Below are positions 34,618 to 45,386 of a DNA stretch of 64,000 nt, piece after piece. The number at the start of each line of letters is the position of its first letter. Position 1 is the first letter of the stretch. The notes below the pieces were generated by a model. That model searched no databases and was not told the DNA's origin. It worked only from the letters and a program-made list of their open reading frames with translations. The translations under genes were made by a program, and so were the position numbers. The stretch is taken from positions 883,136-947,135 of the forward strand of contig NZ_JACCCL010000001.1 of assembly GCF_013408665.1 (NCBI RefSeq). The letters run 5' to 3'. Source of the stretch: Sporosarcina sp. JAI121 (GTDB lineage Bacteria > Bacillota > Bacilli > Bacillales_A > Planococcaceae).

Positions 34618-34646
34618 ATTATACCAAATTCAGAACAATCTGTCAA
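34618..34646 (-). promoter_or_regulatory. Perfect-consensus sigma-A promoter of the 23-aa peptide gene
   Basis: On the minus strand TTGACA (34641-34646), 17-nt spacer, TATAAT (34618-34623). The expected start near 34611 puts the GAGGAG ribosome binding site at the very 5' end of the RNA. Confidence 0.9.
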
Positions 34647-34708
34647 GGAGGGATTTTCGGCGAAGCCGATAGAGCCCTTCATTAAGTTTTAAAGCTCCAT
34701 AAAGTTCA

Positions 34709-35266
34709 TCAGTCACGTTCAAAAGGAGTCGCACCCGGAATTTCTTTGAATGGCATTTTTTTATCAATATGGTCAAAAAACATGACACCGTTCAAATGGT
34801 CGAGTTCATGTTGAAAAGCGATTGCAGCAAGTCCTTTTAACCTTTTTTTGTATTCTTGTCCCTCCATATCAAATGCTTTAATCGTAATCCGCGCATAGCG
34901 GGGGACATATCCTTCGACATCACGATCTACTGATAGGCAACCTTCACCCGAAGCGAGATAGGTTTTTTCGACAGAGTGACTGACGATTTTAGGGTTAATG
35001 GCAACGAAACTAATCGTTTCCTGATTGGTCCCAGTAATGTGGAGTGCAAATATTCTTTTGGATTTATTCAATTGAGGGGCGGCGAGTCCAATACCGGGGC
35101 GCAGACCAAACTCGTCACTTATTTCAGGAATTTGACTACCTATTACATATTCCAGCAAATCTTTGCTGAGTTCACGATCGTCGGAGGATAACGGAAATTT
35201 CACTTCCTCCGCCCGTTTGCGCAGAGCGGGGTGCCCTTCACGGACAATATGGTCCATTAATATCAT
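34709..35266 (-). CDS. def: Peptide deformylase
   Basis: A 185-residue deformylase of the longer Gram-positive (type 2) class. The three motifs are intact: GIGLAAPQ (58-65), EGCLSV (metal ligand C110) and QHELDH (H153, E154, H157). It removes the formyl group from new proteins at the ribosome. Placement between rnjA/rpoY and ykyA-pdh matches B. subtilis defB. The start ATG 35266 or the second ATG (MDHIV) three codons later are both possible; AGGAAGTTTG precedes the first. Confidence 0.93.
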   Translation of the reverse strand: MILMDHIVREGHPALRKRAEEVKFPLSSDDRELSKDLLEYVIGSQIPEISDEFGLRPGIGLAAPQLNKSKRIFALHITGTNQETISFVAINPKIVSHSVEKTYLASGEGCLSVDRDVEGYVPRYARITIKAFDMEGQEYKKRLKGLAAIAFQHELDHLNGVMFFDHIDKKMPFKEIPGATPFERD

Positions 35267-35400
35267 CGTACAAACTTCCTTTCGGTTATACTCTATTCAA
35301 TAGTATAATGGAATATGAAAATGGGTGAAAGAATTTGATTGCGAACTTGAAATAAAAAAAGGGAAACGCTATAGTTTATAAAAATTGGAGGCGTTTAATT

Positions 35401-36042
35401 TTGAAAAAAACGGTAATAGTACTTATATTAGCGGTCATGTTCGTCCTTTCGGGATGCAGTTTCGGGTCTTCGGTCGAGAAAATGCTGTCAGATACAATGT
35501 CAAAAATGACAAGTGAGGAAAAAGGGTATCGGGATGCGCAAAAAGACTTGACGGAACTTGAAATAAAGGAACAGAAACTATTTAATGATACGATGGAACT
35601 GACAAAAGAACAACAGGATGAGCTAACTGCTAGTGTAACTCAACTTAAAGATTTGCTCGATCAAAGGCTTGCTCATATTGAAGCGGAGCAAAAATCAATG
35701 AATCAAGCAAAAGGTTCAGCGGATGACTTTGACGATATCGTTGAGCAAGCGGATGAATCGGACAAAAAAAATATCGAAGGACTGAAAGCGGCTGTTATTA
35801 ACCGCTATAAACTTCATTCAGACTTCATTTCCGCATATAAAGATCTTACTGCTTTGCAAAATGAACTGTATGCAATGCTAGATGCCGAGGAAACTAACTT
35901 GACGGAGCTGAGGGGTAAAGTCAGTGAAGTAAATGCTCAAAATGATACAGTTAAAACCGTAATTGCTTCATTTAATGATGCAACCGAAAAAGTGAATGTG
36001 CAGAAAGACGATGTATTTGCCGGTTTGCGGAAAGAGGAGTAA
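35401..36042 (+). CDS. ykyA: YkyA-family lipoprotein
   Basis: A 213-residue lipoprotein: signal peptide MKKTVIVLILAVMFV with lipobox LSGC (C19), then a long helical, coiled-coil-like region rich in Lys/Glu/Asp (KDLTELEIKEQKLFNDTMEL, LKDLLDQRLAHIEAEQKSM). Matches YkyA, a putative cell-wall-binding lipoprotein between def and pdhA in B. subtilis. TTG 35401 is the start, with TTGGAGGCG upstream. Role unknown. Confidence 0.85.
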   Translation: MKKTVIVLILAVMFVLSGCSFGSSVEKMLSDTMSKMTSEEKGYRDAQKDLTELEIKEQKLFNDTMELTKEQQDELTASVTQLKDLLDQRLAHIEAEQKSMNQAKGSADDFDDIVEQADESDKKNIEGLKAAVINRYKLHSDFISAYKDLTALQNELYAMLDAEETNLTELRGKVSEVNAQNDTVKTVIASFNDATEKVNVQKDDVFAGLRKEE

Positions 36043-36055
36043 TTTTGAATAGGTC

Positions 36056-36093
36056 ACAAAAGGCGGGGGATTCATTTCTTCCGCTTTTTTCAA
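36056..36093 (+). terminator. Terminator after ykyA
   Basis: AAAGGCGGGGGA..TCTTCCGCTTTTTT hairpin. Confidence 0.7.
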
Positions 36094-36208
36094 GAAGTGA
36101 AATAGCAATCTATTATAATACAGTGCTGTCATTGTATTAATACAGTTTTTTTTATTAACTAATAATTCCAATGCTTAAAACTCGCATTAAGACGTGTGAT
36201 TACTATGT

Positions 36209-36237
36209 TTGACCATTTTGTTCTGATTAGTTATACT
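36209..36237 (+). promoter_or_regulatory. Promoter of the pdhABCD operon
   Basis: TTGACC at 36209-36214 and TATACT at 36232-36237, 17-nt spacer, about 70 bp before pdhA. Confidence 0.75.
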
Positions 36238-36293
36238 ATGAATGAAGTAAATTGTACCAATCAATAAAACAATGAAACATAATACAGTTATAA

Positions 36294-37424
<1,131 letters not shown>

Positions 37425-37427
37425 CCG

Positions 37428-38405
37428 ATGGCACAAATGACGATGATTCAAGCAATAACTGATGCTCTGCGCACTGAGCTGAAAAATGATGAAAACGTCC
37501 TCGTCTTCGGTGAAGACGTTGGAAATAACGGCGGTGTATTCCGCGCAACGGAAGGGTTACAAAAAGAATTCGGCGAAGAGAGAGTATTCGATACGCCACT
37601 CGCGGAATCAGGTATCGGCGGACTTGCGATCGGACTTTCTTTTACAGGTTTCCGTCCAGTCATGGAAATCCAGTTCTTCGGATTCCTTTATGAAGTGATC
37701 GATTCTGTCAGCGGTCAGCTTGCACGAATGAGTTTCCGTAGCGCAGGGCGTTTCAATGCGCCTGTTACAATCCGTTCGCCATTCGGCGGAGGCGTTGCAA
37801 CGCCTGAAATGCATGCTGACAGCCTTGAGGGGCTCGTTGCTTCACAGCCTGGATTGAAAGTTGTTATTCCTTCAACACCGTATGATGCGAAGGGGCTACT
37901 GATTTCTTCAATCCGTGACGAAAACCCGGTTATCTTCCTTGAACATATGAAACTTTACCGTTCTTTCAGACAGGAAGTTCCTGAAGAGGAATATACGATT
38001 CCCCTCGGGAAAGCGGATGTAAAACGTGAAGGGAAAGATCTTTCCATCGTTACATACGGCGCAATGGTCCATGAAAGTTTGAAAGCTGCTGAAGAGCTCG
38101 AAAAAGAAGGGTTTTCAGTGGAAGTTATCGATTTGCGCACGATTCAGCCGATTGATATCGAAACTATCATTGCATCCGTTGAAAAGACAAACCGTGCGAT
38201 GGTCGTGCAAGAGGCACAAAAACAAGCCGGTATCGCTGCGAATATCGTTGCTGAAATTACAGAGCGTGCAATACTTAGCCTTGAGGCACCGGTTCTCCGC
38301 GTAGCGGCTCCGGATACTGTCTATCCATTTGCACAAGGTGAAAATGCATGGCTTCCAAATGCGAAAGATATTATTGAAGCAGCTAAAAAAGTATTGACGT
38401 TCTAA
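37428..38405 (+). CDS. pdhB: Pyruvate dehydrogenase E1 component, beta subunit
   Basis: A 325-residue transketolase-like subunit: [51 protein letters not shown] and [15 protein letters not shown] are the standard PdhB segments, with the C-terminal transketolase domain from about 200 ([17 protein letters not shown]). AAAAGGAG in the end of pdhA provides the ribosome binding site. The beta subunit completes the E1 active site and contacts the E2 core. Confidence 0.95.
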   Translation: MAQMTMIQAITDALRTELKNDENVLVFGEDVGNNGGVFRATEGLQKEFGEERVFDTPLAESGIGGLAIGLSFTGFRPVMEIQFFGFLYEVIDSVSGQLARMSFRSAGRFNAPVTIRSPFGGGVATPEMHADSLEGLVASQPGLKVVIPSTPYDAKGLLISSIRDENPVIFLEHMKLYRSFRQEVPEEEYTIPLGKADVKREGKDLSIVTYGAMVHESLKAAEELEKEGFSVEVIDLRTIQPIDIETIIASVEKTNRAMVVQEAQKQAGIAANIVAEITERAILSLEAPVLRVAAPDTVYPFAQGENAWLPNAKDIIEAAKKVLTF

Positions 38406-38468
38406 TAAAGACGTTATGAACGCTGAATGTCCAAAGGAACTATCCTAAATTAAGAAAGGGTGAATCGC

Positions 38469-39848
38469 GTGGCATATGAATTCCGTTTACCAGATATCGG
38501 TGAAGGTATACACGAAGGTGAGGTCGTAAAATGGTTTGTCGCAAAAGGCGATAAAATCAATGAAGATGACACACTTCTTGAAATCCAGAACGATAAAGCG
38601 GTTGTGGAAATTCCATCACCGGTTACAGGTACTGTCGAAGAATTAATCGTTTCCGAAGGTACGGTTGCAATTGTAGGGGATGTATTAATCCGCTTTGACG
38701 CACCTGGTTATGAAAATGTGAAGTCCGAAGAAGACGACAATGCAGAAACCGAAGCACAAGTTCAAGCGACGGCCGAAGCGGGTCAACCGATTGAAAAAGA
38801 AGAGGCGCCTAAGGAAGAAGCAGCACCAGCACCAGCACCAGCACCAGCACCAGCTGCTCCGTCAGTGAATGCACAAGCAAAAACAGACGTCGATCCGAAT
38901 CGCCGGGTTATCGCAATGCCATCCGTACGTAAATTCGCGCGTGAGCAAGGCGTCGAAATTCAGCAAGTTGCGGGATCGGGCAAAAACGGCCGCGTTTTGA
39001 AAGAAGACATCGTGTCATTCCAGAACGGCGACCAAACACAAGAAACTGCGAAAGCAGCTCCAGTGGCGGTAGCTCAAGACGGACAAGTTGAAAACAGTGT
39101 CAAACAAGAAACTTCTGCTGCGGCTCCAGTTCACCTGGAAGGGGACTTCCCTGAAACACGTGAAAAAATGTCAGGTATCCGAAAAGCGATTGCAAAAGCA
39201 ATGGTCAATTCGAAACATACTGCTCCACATGTTACATTGCTTGATGAAGTTGATGTTACAGCACTTGTGGCTCATCGCAAAAAGTTCAAAGATATCGCTG
39301 CGGAAAAAGATATCAAACTTACGTATTTGCCGTATGTCGTGAAAGCGCTCGTTTCAACATTGCGTGAATTCCCTGAATTTAACAGTTCGCTCGATGATGC
39401 GACGCAGGAAATTATTCAGAAGCACTATTACAACATCGGTATCGCTGCGGACACTGATCGGGGACTTCTTGTCCCTGTCATCAAGCATGCGGACCGTAAA
39501 TCGATTTTTGCAATATCTGATGAAATCAACAGTCTTGCAGTAAAAGCGCGCGACGGTAAACTTTCACCGGCTGAAATGAAAGGTGCATCATGTTCAATCA
39601 CGAATATCGGTTCTGCAGGGGGCCAATGGTTCACACCAATCATCAATCATCCTGAAGTTGCAATTCTTGGAATTGGCCGCATCGCAGAAAAACCGGTTGT
39701 TAAAAATGGTGAAATTGTAGCGGCACCTATGTTAGCATTGTCATTGGTATTCGATCACCGGATGATCGATGGAGCAACGGCACAACATGCATTGAATCAC
39801 CTTAAGAGGTTGCTCGGAAATCCGGAACTTTTATTAATGGAGGCGTAA
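38469..39848 (+). CDS. pdhC: Dihydrolipoamide acetyltransferase (E2) of pyruvate dehydrogenase
   Basis: A 459-residue E2 protein with one lipoyl domain (1-80, lipoylated K43 in [11 protein letters not shown]), an Ala/Pro/Glu linker, a peripheral-subunit-binding domain (about 140-180, [16 protein letters not shown].. [11 protein letters not shown]) and the acetyltransferase core with DHRMIDGA near the C-terminus. The linker includes a run of Ala-Pro dipeptides coded by GCACCA repeats near 38821-38855. GTG 38469 is the start, since AAGAAAGGG precedes it and the family begins at [12 protein letters not shown]; an in-frame GTG at 38460 is inside that site. E2 forms the core of the complex. Confidence 0.93.
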   Translation: MAYEFRLPDIGEGIHEGEVVKWFVAKGDKINEDDTLLEIQNDKAVVEIPSPVTGTVEELIVSEGTVAIVGDVLIRFDAPGYENVKSEEDDNAETEAQVQATAEAGQPIEKEEAPKEEAAPAPAPAPAPAAPSVNAQAKTDVDPNRRVIAMPSVRKFAREQGVEIQQVAGSGKNGRVLKEDIVSFQNGDQTQETAKAAPVAVAQDGQVENSVKQETSAAAPVHLEGDFPETREKMSGIRKAIAKAMVNSKHTAPHVTLLDEVDVTALVAHRKKFKDIAAEKDIKLTYLPYVVKALVSTLREFPEFNSSLDDATQEIIQKHYYNIGIAADTDRGLLVPVIKHADRKSIFAISDEINSLAVKARDGKLSPAEMKGASCSITNIGSAGGQWFTPIINHPEVAILGIGRIAEKPVVKNGEIVAAPMLALSLVFDHRMIDGATAQHALNHLKRLLGNPELLLMEA

Positions 39849-39852
39849 ACAA

Positions 39853-41265
39853 ATGGTAGTAGGAGACTTTCCAATCGAAGTAGATACGCTCGTCGTAGGA
39901 TCCGGACCAGGAGGTTATGTCGCAGCAATCCGTGCGGCACAACTGGGTCAAAAAGTAACAGTCATCGAAAAAGGAGATATTGGTGGTGTGTGCTTGAATG
40001 TGGGATGTATTCCTTCCAAAGCGCTCATTGCTGTTGGACATCGTTACGCAAATGCCAAAAATTCCGATTCAATGGGGATTACAGCAACAGAAGTGAAACT
40101 TGACTTTACAAAAGCTCAAGCTTTCAAGGACGGCGTAGTCAACAAGTTGACTGGCGGAGTCGCGGGACTTTTGAAGGGCAACAAAATTGATTATGTTAAA
40201 GGTGAAGCATACTTCGTCGATAGCAACACGGTACGTGTGATGGACGAAACATCCGCCCAAACATATAAATTCAAAAACGCAATCGTTGCAACTGGATCAC
40301 GTCCGATTGAAATCCCGTCGTTCAAGTTTTCTAAACGTGTTATCAATTCCTCGGGCGCTTTGAATCTGACTGAAGTACCAGGTAAACTCGTTGTCATCGG
40401 CGGCGGTTACATCGGAACTGAACTAGGATCTGCTTATGCAAATCTTGGATCAGAAGTGACGATTATTGAAGGTGCCAAAGATATTCTGGCTGGCTTTGAA
40501 AAACAAATGACGCAAATCGTTAAAAAAGGCTTGAAGAAAAAAGGCGTCGAAGTAATCGTTAAAGCGTCTGCAAAAGGCGTGGAAGAGACGGATACAGGCG
40601 TTACAGTCACATACGAAGTAGGCGGAGAAGAGAAAAAAGTCGAAGCTGATTATGTACTTGTCACTGTTGGCCGTCGTCCCAATACAGATGAAATCGGTTT
40701 GGAAGAGATGGGCGTCAAGTTCCTTGAACGCGGTCTTATTGATGTTGACAAACAATGCCGTACAAGCATTCCAAACATTTATGCAATCGGCGATATCGTT
40801 CCGGGACTTCAACTTGCACATAAAGCTTCCTATGAAGCAAAAGTTGCAGCTGAAGTAATTTCAGGCGAAAAGTCCGAAGTTGATTACTTGGCCATTCCAG
40901 CTGTCTGCTTCACCGATCCTGAACTGGCGTCTGTTGGTTTGAACGAACAGCAGGCAAAAGAGGAAGGTTATGAAACAGTAGTGGGGAAATTCCCGTTTGC
41001 AGCTAACGGACGTGCACTTGCACTTGATGCGACAGATGGTTTCGTTAAACTTGTTTCGCGTAAAGAGGACGGTCTTCTGCTTGGTGCGCAAATTGTAGGT
41101 GAAAGTGCATCAGATATGATCGCTGAACTTGGTCTCGCAATTGAAGCGGGAATGACGCTTGAAGACGTAGCAATGACTATTCACGCTCACCCTACATTGA
41201 GTGAAATCTCAATGGAAGCGGCCGAAGTCGCTTTGGGTACACCGATTCATATGATTACGAAATAA
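39853..41265 (+). CDS. pdhD: Dihydrolipoamide dehydrogenase (E3)
   Basis: A 470-residue flavoprotein disulfide reductase. FAD site [19 protein letters not shown], redox disulfide [13 protein letters not shown] (C47, C52), NAD site [17 protein letters not shown], second FAD site [17 protein letters not shown] and the C-terminal histidine motif HAHPTLSE are complete. It reoxidises dihydrolipoamide of PdhC and reduces NAD+; it may also serve other 2-oxo acid dehydrogenases. Starts 4 bp after pdhC, with GGAGG upstream; last gene of the operon. Confidence 0.95.
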   Translation: MVVGDFPIEVDTLVVGSGPGGYVAAIRAAQLGQKVTVIEKGDIGGVCLNVGCIPSKALIAVGHRYANAKNSDSMGITATEVKLDFTKAQAFKDGVVNKLTGGVAGLLKGNKIDYVKGEAYFVDSNTVRVMDETSAQTYKFKNAIVATGSRPIEIPSFKFSKRVINSSGALNLTEVPGKLVVIGGGYIGTELGSAYANLGSEVTIIEGAKDILAGFEKQMTQIVKKGLKKKGVEVIVKASAKGVEETDTGVTVTYEVGGEEKKVEADYVLVTVGRRPNTDEIGLEEMGVKFLERGLIDVDKQCRTSIPNIYAIGDIVPGLQLAHKASYEAKVAAEVISGEKSEVDYLAIPAVCFTDPELASVGLNEQQAKEEGYETVVGKFPFAANGRALALDATDGFVKLVSRKEDGLLLGAQIVGESASDMIAELGLAIEAGMTLEDVAMTIHAHPTLSEISMEAAEVALGTPIHMITK

Positions 41266-41284
41266 GTTTTTAATTAATGATAAA

Positions 41285-41332
41285 TGTAACCGTCTATGTG
41301 GCAGTAAGATAGCCTCATAGACGGTTTTTTGT
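41285..41332 (+). terminator. Terminator of the pdh operon
   Basis: AACCGTCTATG..CATAGACGGTT followed by TTTTT. Confidence 0.9.
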
Positions 41333-41506
41333 GTTTAACTGACCGGGTTCCAGGTAATTGAATACATAAGCCGCATATTGCATTTCAACATACTGACAGG
41401 TTTCTAGTTATATTGAACATATAAATACAGCGTAGGCGCCTAAGCGAAATAGTAAGTATACTATAATTCTATTTCTATAGTTAATTGATGGAAAGGAAGG
41501 TGCACT

Positions 41507-42349
41507 ATGAAAAAACAATTGATATACATACTGGGGACACTGCTACTATTGTTAGCTGCATGTACGGAGAAAGATGCGACTGTCAGTCCTGACAAAGTAA
41601 AAGGAAGTGCTTCCGACGTTAAGACTGTCGATGAAAACAGTAATGAAAAAGTCGACAGGCATGCTGAAACCGAGAAGGATGGGAATGAAAGGATTGCTGA
41701 AGAAGCTACAGAACCTTTGTATGAACTGAATCCGGAAACATATGCTATTGAACCAATTGGCGATGCAAACCCTAAAGTTGTTTTGCTGACGATCGATGAT
41801 GCACCTGATAAGCAAGCGCTCGAAATGGCCAGGACACTGAAGGAGCTTGAGGCGCCTGCAATATTTTTCGTCAATGGACATTTCCTTACTACTGATGAAA
41901 AAAAGACAGTGTTGAAAGAGATTCATGATATGGGCTTTATGATCGGCAACCATACGAAAACGCACGCCAATCTAAAAGCGATTTCGGTGGAACAACAAAG
42001 AGAAGAGATCCTCACCGTCAATGATACAGTGGAAGAGGTCATCGGTGAGCGCCCTGTATTTTTCCGTGCTCCATTCGGAGTGAATACGGACTTCAGTAAA
42101 ACACTTGCGGAACAAGATGGAATGCTACTGATGAATTGGTCATTCGGCTATGATTGGGAAAAGAAGTATATGGATGCGGATGCGTTGGCGGACATTATGG
42201 TGAACACTGAATTTTTGCGTGATGGAGCAAACCTGCTCATGCATGACCGTGAATGGACCGCAGAGGCTCTGGAGAAAATCGTAGTTGGTTTACGGGGAAA
42301 AGGGTATGAGTTAGTCGACCCGTCGACAATCAAAGTTGCCGGAGAATAA
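41507..42349 (+). CDS. Polysaccharide deacetylase-family lipoprotein
   Basis: A 280-residue exported protein. Lipoprotein signal with lipobox LAAC (C19), a charged linker (20-85) and a NodB-type deacetylase domain (about 90-275). The metal triad is present as D97/D98 (TIDDAPD, where TFDDGP is usual) and the NHTKTH motif (H149, H153); RAPFG and a late LLMHD keep the remaining motifs. Such enzymes remove acetyl groups from peptidoglycan or other envelope glycans. GAAAGGAAGG precedes ATG 41507. In B. subtilis slp and speA occupy this interval instead. Confidence 0.83.
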   Translation: MKKQLIYILGTLLLLLAACTEKDATVSPDKVKGSASDVKTVDENSNEKVDRHAETEKDGNERIAEEATEPLYELNPETYAIEPIGDANPKVVLLTIDDAPDKQALEMARTLKELEAPAIFFVNGHFLTTDEKKTVLKEIHDMGFMIGNHTKTHANLKAISVEQQREEILTVNDTVEEVIGERPVFFRAPFGVNTDFSKTLAEQDGMLLMNWSFGYDWEKKYMDADALADIMVNTEFLRDGANLLMHDREWTAEALEKIVVGLRGKGYELVDPSTIKVAGE

Positions 42350-42355
42350 GTGATG

Positions 42356-42398
42356 GATGGTGAAGGGAGTCGAACAGGACTTCTTTCACCTTTTTTGA
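42356..42398 (+). terminator. Terminator after the deacetylase gene
   Basis: GGTGAAGGGAGTC-GAACAG-GACTTCTTTCACC followed by TTTTTT. Confidence 0.8.
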
Positions 42399-42456
42399 AG
42401 GTTTTTAAGATGTGAATGAAGAAGAGTAGTAGTGGAAATACAGGAGGGATATTCAT

Positions 42457-43422
42457 ATGGAATGGAAAACGAAAGTAACTGAACTGCTTGGTATCAAATT
42501 ACCGATTATTCAAGGAGGCTTGGCATATTTAGCGTATGCTGAACTTGCAGCAGCGGTATCTGAAGCGGGAGGGCTCGGACAGATTACGGCGATGAGTCTG
42601 GAATCTCCCGACGCATTGCGGACTGAAATTAGAAAAGTGAAGGCTATGACAGATAAGCCATTCGGCGTTAACTTTGCAATCGGGCAACATGGACGCCCGT
42701 ATGCGCATATGGTGGAGGCTACACTTGAAGAGGGAGTCCAAGTCATGTCGGTGACGGGTGGGAATCCCGCGCCATTTTTTGCACAACTTGAAAACACAAG
42801 CGTCAAAAAGCTTGTGCTGGTCGCCGCAAAAAGGCAGGCGCAGAAGGCAGAATCACTTGGGGCTGATGCTGTTATGGTTGTAGGGCAAGAAGGTGGAGGG
42901 CATCTTGGGCGGGATGATATCGGAACGATGGTGCTTGTACCTCAAGTTGTCGACGCTGTATCGATCCCGGTTATTGCATCCGGCGGAATCGGGGATGGCA
43001 GAGGCTGGATGGCCGCGCATGCTTTGGGTGCCGAAGGAATAGAGATGGGGACAAGGTTCATCGCGACGCAAGAGTGTGTCCACGCGTCACAAGCTTACAA
43101 GGAGGCGCTTCTTGCCAGCAGTGAAACGGATACTACCGTCATCAAACGATCGCTGGGAGCTCCTGCACGGGCATTGACAGGACGTTGGACAGAGACAATA
43201 CTAGGAATGGAAGCTGAAAATGCCGATTATGAAGCATTGAAAAATTTCATCAGCGGTGAAGCGAATCGCCGTTTCATCCATGATGGAGATGTCGATACTG
43301 GTTTTGGATGGGCGGGGCAAGTTGCGGGTCTTATAGAAGATGTGCCGACTGTTTCAGTATTGTTCGAACGTATGGTGATGGAAGCGGAAATAATCCGAAA
43401 TAAATGGAACTTTAATGGATGA
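42457..43422 (+). CDS. Nitronate monooxygenase-family flavoprotein
   Basis: A 321-residue FMN-dependent TIM-barrel enzyme of the 2-nitropropane dioxygenase/FabK group: LPIIQGGLAYLAYAELAAAV opens the barrel, FGVNFAIG follows, VVGQEGGGHLGRDD carries the catalytic-type histidine region, and SIPVIASGGIGDGRGWMAAHALGAEGIEMGTRF is the phosphate-binding segment for FMN. Either nitronate detoxification or an enoyl-ACP-reductase-like role is possible; I favour nitronate monooxygenase. GGAGGGA precedes ATG 42457. yktA follows 14 bp after its stop and is probably cotranscribed. Confidence 0.8.
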   Translation: MEWKTKVTELLGIKLPIIQGGLAYLAYAELAAAVSEAGGLGQITAMSLESPDALRTEIRKVKAMTDKPFGVNFAIGQHGRPYAHMVEATLEEGVQVMSVTGGNPAPFFAQLENTSVKKLVLVAAKRQAQKAESLGADAVMVVGQEGGGHLGRDDIGTMVLVPQVVDAVSIPVIASGGIGDGRGWMAAHALGAEGIEMGTRFIATQECVHASQAYKEALLASSETDTTVIKRSLGAPARALTGRWTETILGMEAENADYEALKNFISGEANRRFIHDGDVDTGFGWAGQVAGLIEDVPTVSVLFERMVMEAEIIRNKWNFNG

Positions 43423-43436
43423 AGGAGTTAATTAAG

Positions 43437-43718
43437 ATGGATTACAATTACCCGATCAGGCAAGATTGGTCGACGGCAGAAATCATTGAAGTTGCAGCAT
43501 TCTATGAAGCTGTAGAGAAGGCGTATGAATCAGGAATAGCAAGGGAAAAATTGATGGAGGCATACCGCGGCTTCAAAAAGGTAGTACCTTCCATGGCGGA
43601 GGAGAAGACGCTCTGCAAAGAATTCGAGGATGCGAGCGGTTACGTCTGTTACCAGGTAGTTCAGGCGGCAAAAGCTGCAAGCGGTGAAGAAGTGATAAAA
43701 GGAATAACTGCACGTTAA
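43437..43718 (+). CDS. yktA: UPF0223 family protein YktA
   Basis: A 93-residue protein, MDYNYPIRQDWSTAEIIEVA.., with YEAVEKAYESGIAREKLMEA and the closing EFEDASGYVCYQVVQAAKAA segment. It matches UPF0223 (B. subtilis YktA) in length and in the QWST-like start. Function unknown; small helical bundle expected. ATG 43437 is preferred (AAGGAG at 43421); the longer frame begins in the stop region of the previous gene. Confidence 0.85.
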   Translation: MDYNYPIRQDWSTAEIIEVAAFYEAVEKAYESGIAREKLMEAYRGFKKVVPSMAEEKTLCKEFEDASGYVCYQVVQAAKAASGEEVIKGITAR

Positions 43719-43737
43719 GGAGTCCATTGAGAAAGCC

Positions 43738-43978
43738 GACCATTATAGAGTTGACTAAGGAGTGCCCAGAATAACGCTTCGGCGCTTTGTGGATGCCTCC
43801 CGCGATAAGCTAGACAGAAAACCACTGTCAGTCTTATCGCTCCGGCTACCACATGAAAGGCGCCTGCGCTGGTTCTTTATAGGTATATTGATGACAGCTA
43901 ATTCACTGATACAGAGTATACCGATAACAGGCGAGCTTTTCCACGATAGTGCTGAGGAAAGACACGTCTGTTGATTAA
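43738..43978 (+). repeat. Dispersed repeat A, full-length single copy
   Basis: ACCATTATAGAGTTGACTAAGGAG.., ACGCTTCGGCGCTTTGTGGATGCC at 43770 and GGCTACCACATGAAAGGCGCC at 43844 match the array at 23241. The right tail (GATGACAGCTAATTCA, GATAACAGGCGAGC) matches the copy at 8242 and shows where a full unit ends. A short inverted piece, GGAGGCATCCCCTAGCG, lies at 44154. The rest of 43719-44280 carries a hairpin terminator and no gene. Confidence 0.8.
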
Positions 43979-44074
43979 CCACCTTTTTACATAATGTACC
44001 TGTAAAAAAACATAAAAGGCTACATTGGCACTTGTATTTTCCGGCTCGCTATTGAAGCAAAATAATGAATAAGA

Positions 44075-44120
44075 AAGGCGGCATTTAGTTCAAAATTGAA
44101 CGAAGTGTCGCCTTTTTAAA
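44075..44120. terminator. Strong bidirectional hairpin between the repeat and yktB
   Basis: AAAGGCGGCATTTAGTTCA-AAAT-TGAACGAAGTGTCGCCTTT with T run on the plus strand and TTTCTTATT on the minus strand. Confidence 0.7.
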
Positions 44121-44280
44121 TACATGTATACACGTGGCGGAGGCATCCCCTAGCGTCAAAGCGGTTTGAATGTATTCTTTATCTTGATTTATATAGAAAA
44201 AATGGAAAAAGTAGTGTTTCAAATCGATAAAAGAAATTCTAGAAAAAATAACTTGTAAAGTAGACTAAAAAAATTCCGAT

Positions 44281-44910
44281 TTAATTCCTATTTATGACAA
44301 CATCATACACGGGTAAAAGATGGTCAAAAGTCTCTTCCGCAAATGCCATGAATTCTTCATTCGAAAGTTTGACAGCATCTTCGCGCGGCAAATGACGTCC
44401 CACAAGGAACTCCGCTTTTTTTACAGTTTGCAGCCGGTCTAAAAGCTGTTCCAGTCCTTCATCTCCAGCTTCCATGATTGATACCGCATCAGGCTTCATA
44501 TGATCTCCTGATACGATATAAGATTCAGGAAGTGAGGATAAAACCGTCAAATTCCTGCTCAGCCGCTCGGCAATTCCTTTTTTATCGGGATTTTCATAAA
44601 TAACCGCTAAAATGATGAATAAATGTGTTCCCCATAAGCCAACCTGGAAATGTGGTAACGCTTTATATCCACGTTTTGCCGGTGCGAACGCGACCCAGCT
44701 GTCAGTTGGCGGATTGACGGTTCGCCTCGCGTGTTTTGCGACATGCGGAAAAAACTCATCAGTTCCGTGAGCTGATAGGCGATCCGCAAAATGTGTGCCA
44801 AGTGTATAAAATTTAGGTTGTATCAAATTTTGAAGTGCTTCCATCCGTTTTTCCAGACCATCTATTGAAAATACATCAAAATCATCTTTTTCCCAAAAAT
44901 GACTAAACAT
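44281..44910 (-). CDS. yktB: UPF0637 family protein YktB
   Basis: A 209-residue protein of the YktB/DUF1054 family: FSHFWEKDDFDVFSIDGLE, RMEALQNLIQPKFYTLG, RRTVNPPTDSWVAFAPAKRG and the HFQVGLWGTHLFIILAVIYE block. Known structures of the family are ligand-free alpha/beta folds without an assigned activity. ATG 44910 is chosen because GGGGGT lies upstream at a suitable distance; TTG 44925 is inside that site. Opposite in direction to its neighbours, as in B. subtilis. Confidence 0.85.
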   Translation of the reverse strand: MFSHFWEKDDFDVFSIDGLEKRMEALQNLIQPKFYTLGTHFADRLSAHGTDEFFPHVAKHARRTVNPPTDSWVAFAPAKRGYKALPHFQVGLWGTHLFIILAVIYENPDKKGIAERLSRNLTVLSSLPESYIVSGDHMKPDAVSIMEAGDEGLEQLLDRLQTVKKAEFLVGRHLPREDAVKLSNEEFMAFAEETFDHLLPVYDVVINRN

Positions 44911-45069
44911 TTTCATTACCCCCAATTACATTTACACGTTTATCATAACAGAAATCGGGGAACAATCTTTAACAAGAAGGCTTATAACTAGACCACATTT
45001 CAGACGCGGCATATTTTAATAATAACTAACGGAAAATTTGGACTATATAACGAAAAAGGGGTGTCAATT

Positions 45070-45267
45070 ATGAAACAGGTTGTCCATGTAATTCGAAAGG
45101 CTGATGTTGAAAAAGAATATGTGAGGCTGTTAAATCTAGAGCTTGATTATGAACTTGCAACACTTTTCGATGCAGTACAGGAAAATGATGCAAAGCAGAA
45201 AATGAAGAGTAAACATAGGCTTACGGAGATTCATCGTGAGTTGGAGATTTTGAATGGTTTCGCATAA
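45070..45267 (+). CDS. Small helical protein of unknown function
   Basis: A 65-residue protein, MKQVVHVIRKADVEKEYVRL.., almost entirely helical and charged (LNLELDYELATLFDAVQEND, AKQKMKSKHRLTEIHRELEI). It occupies the position of the small ykzI gene between yktB and the inositol monophosphatase gene in B. subtilis and may be its homologue, but I cannot confirm this. ATG 45070 is preferred over GTG 45061, because AAAAAGGGG ends at 45060. Confidence 0.65.
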   Translation: MKQVVHVIRKADVEKEYVRLLNLELDYELATLFDAVQENDAKQKMKSKHRLTEIHRELEILNGFA

Positions 45268-45285
45268 TTGCGATTGGCTGACCAG

Positions 45286-45344
45286 AAAAGGCATCCGTGC
45301 ACATCCTTTGCAAACAGGGATTGTGTAATGGGATGCCTTTTTCG
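45286..45344 (+). terminator. Terminator after the small helical protein gene
   Basis: AAAAGGCATCC..GGATGCCTTTTT with a long loop. Confidence 0.7.
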
Positions 45345-45386
45345 ATATAGTATGATATAGATGGTTGTTACGGAAGGGGTGGCTTC

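Noticed and set aside
38821..38858. GCACCA simple repeat
   Set aside because: It encodes the Ala-Pro linker of PdhC, which is normal for E2 proteins; not a separate element.
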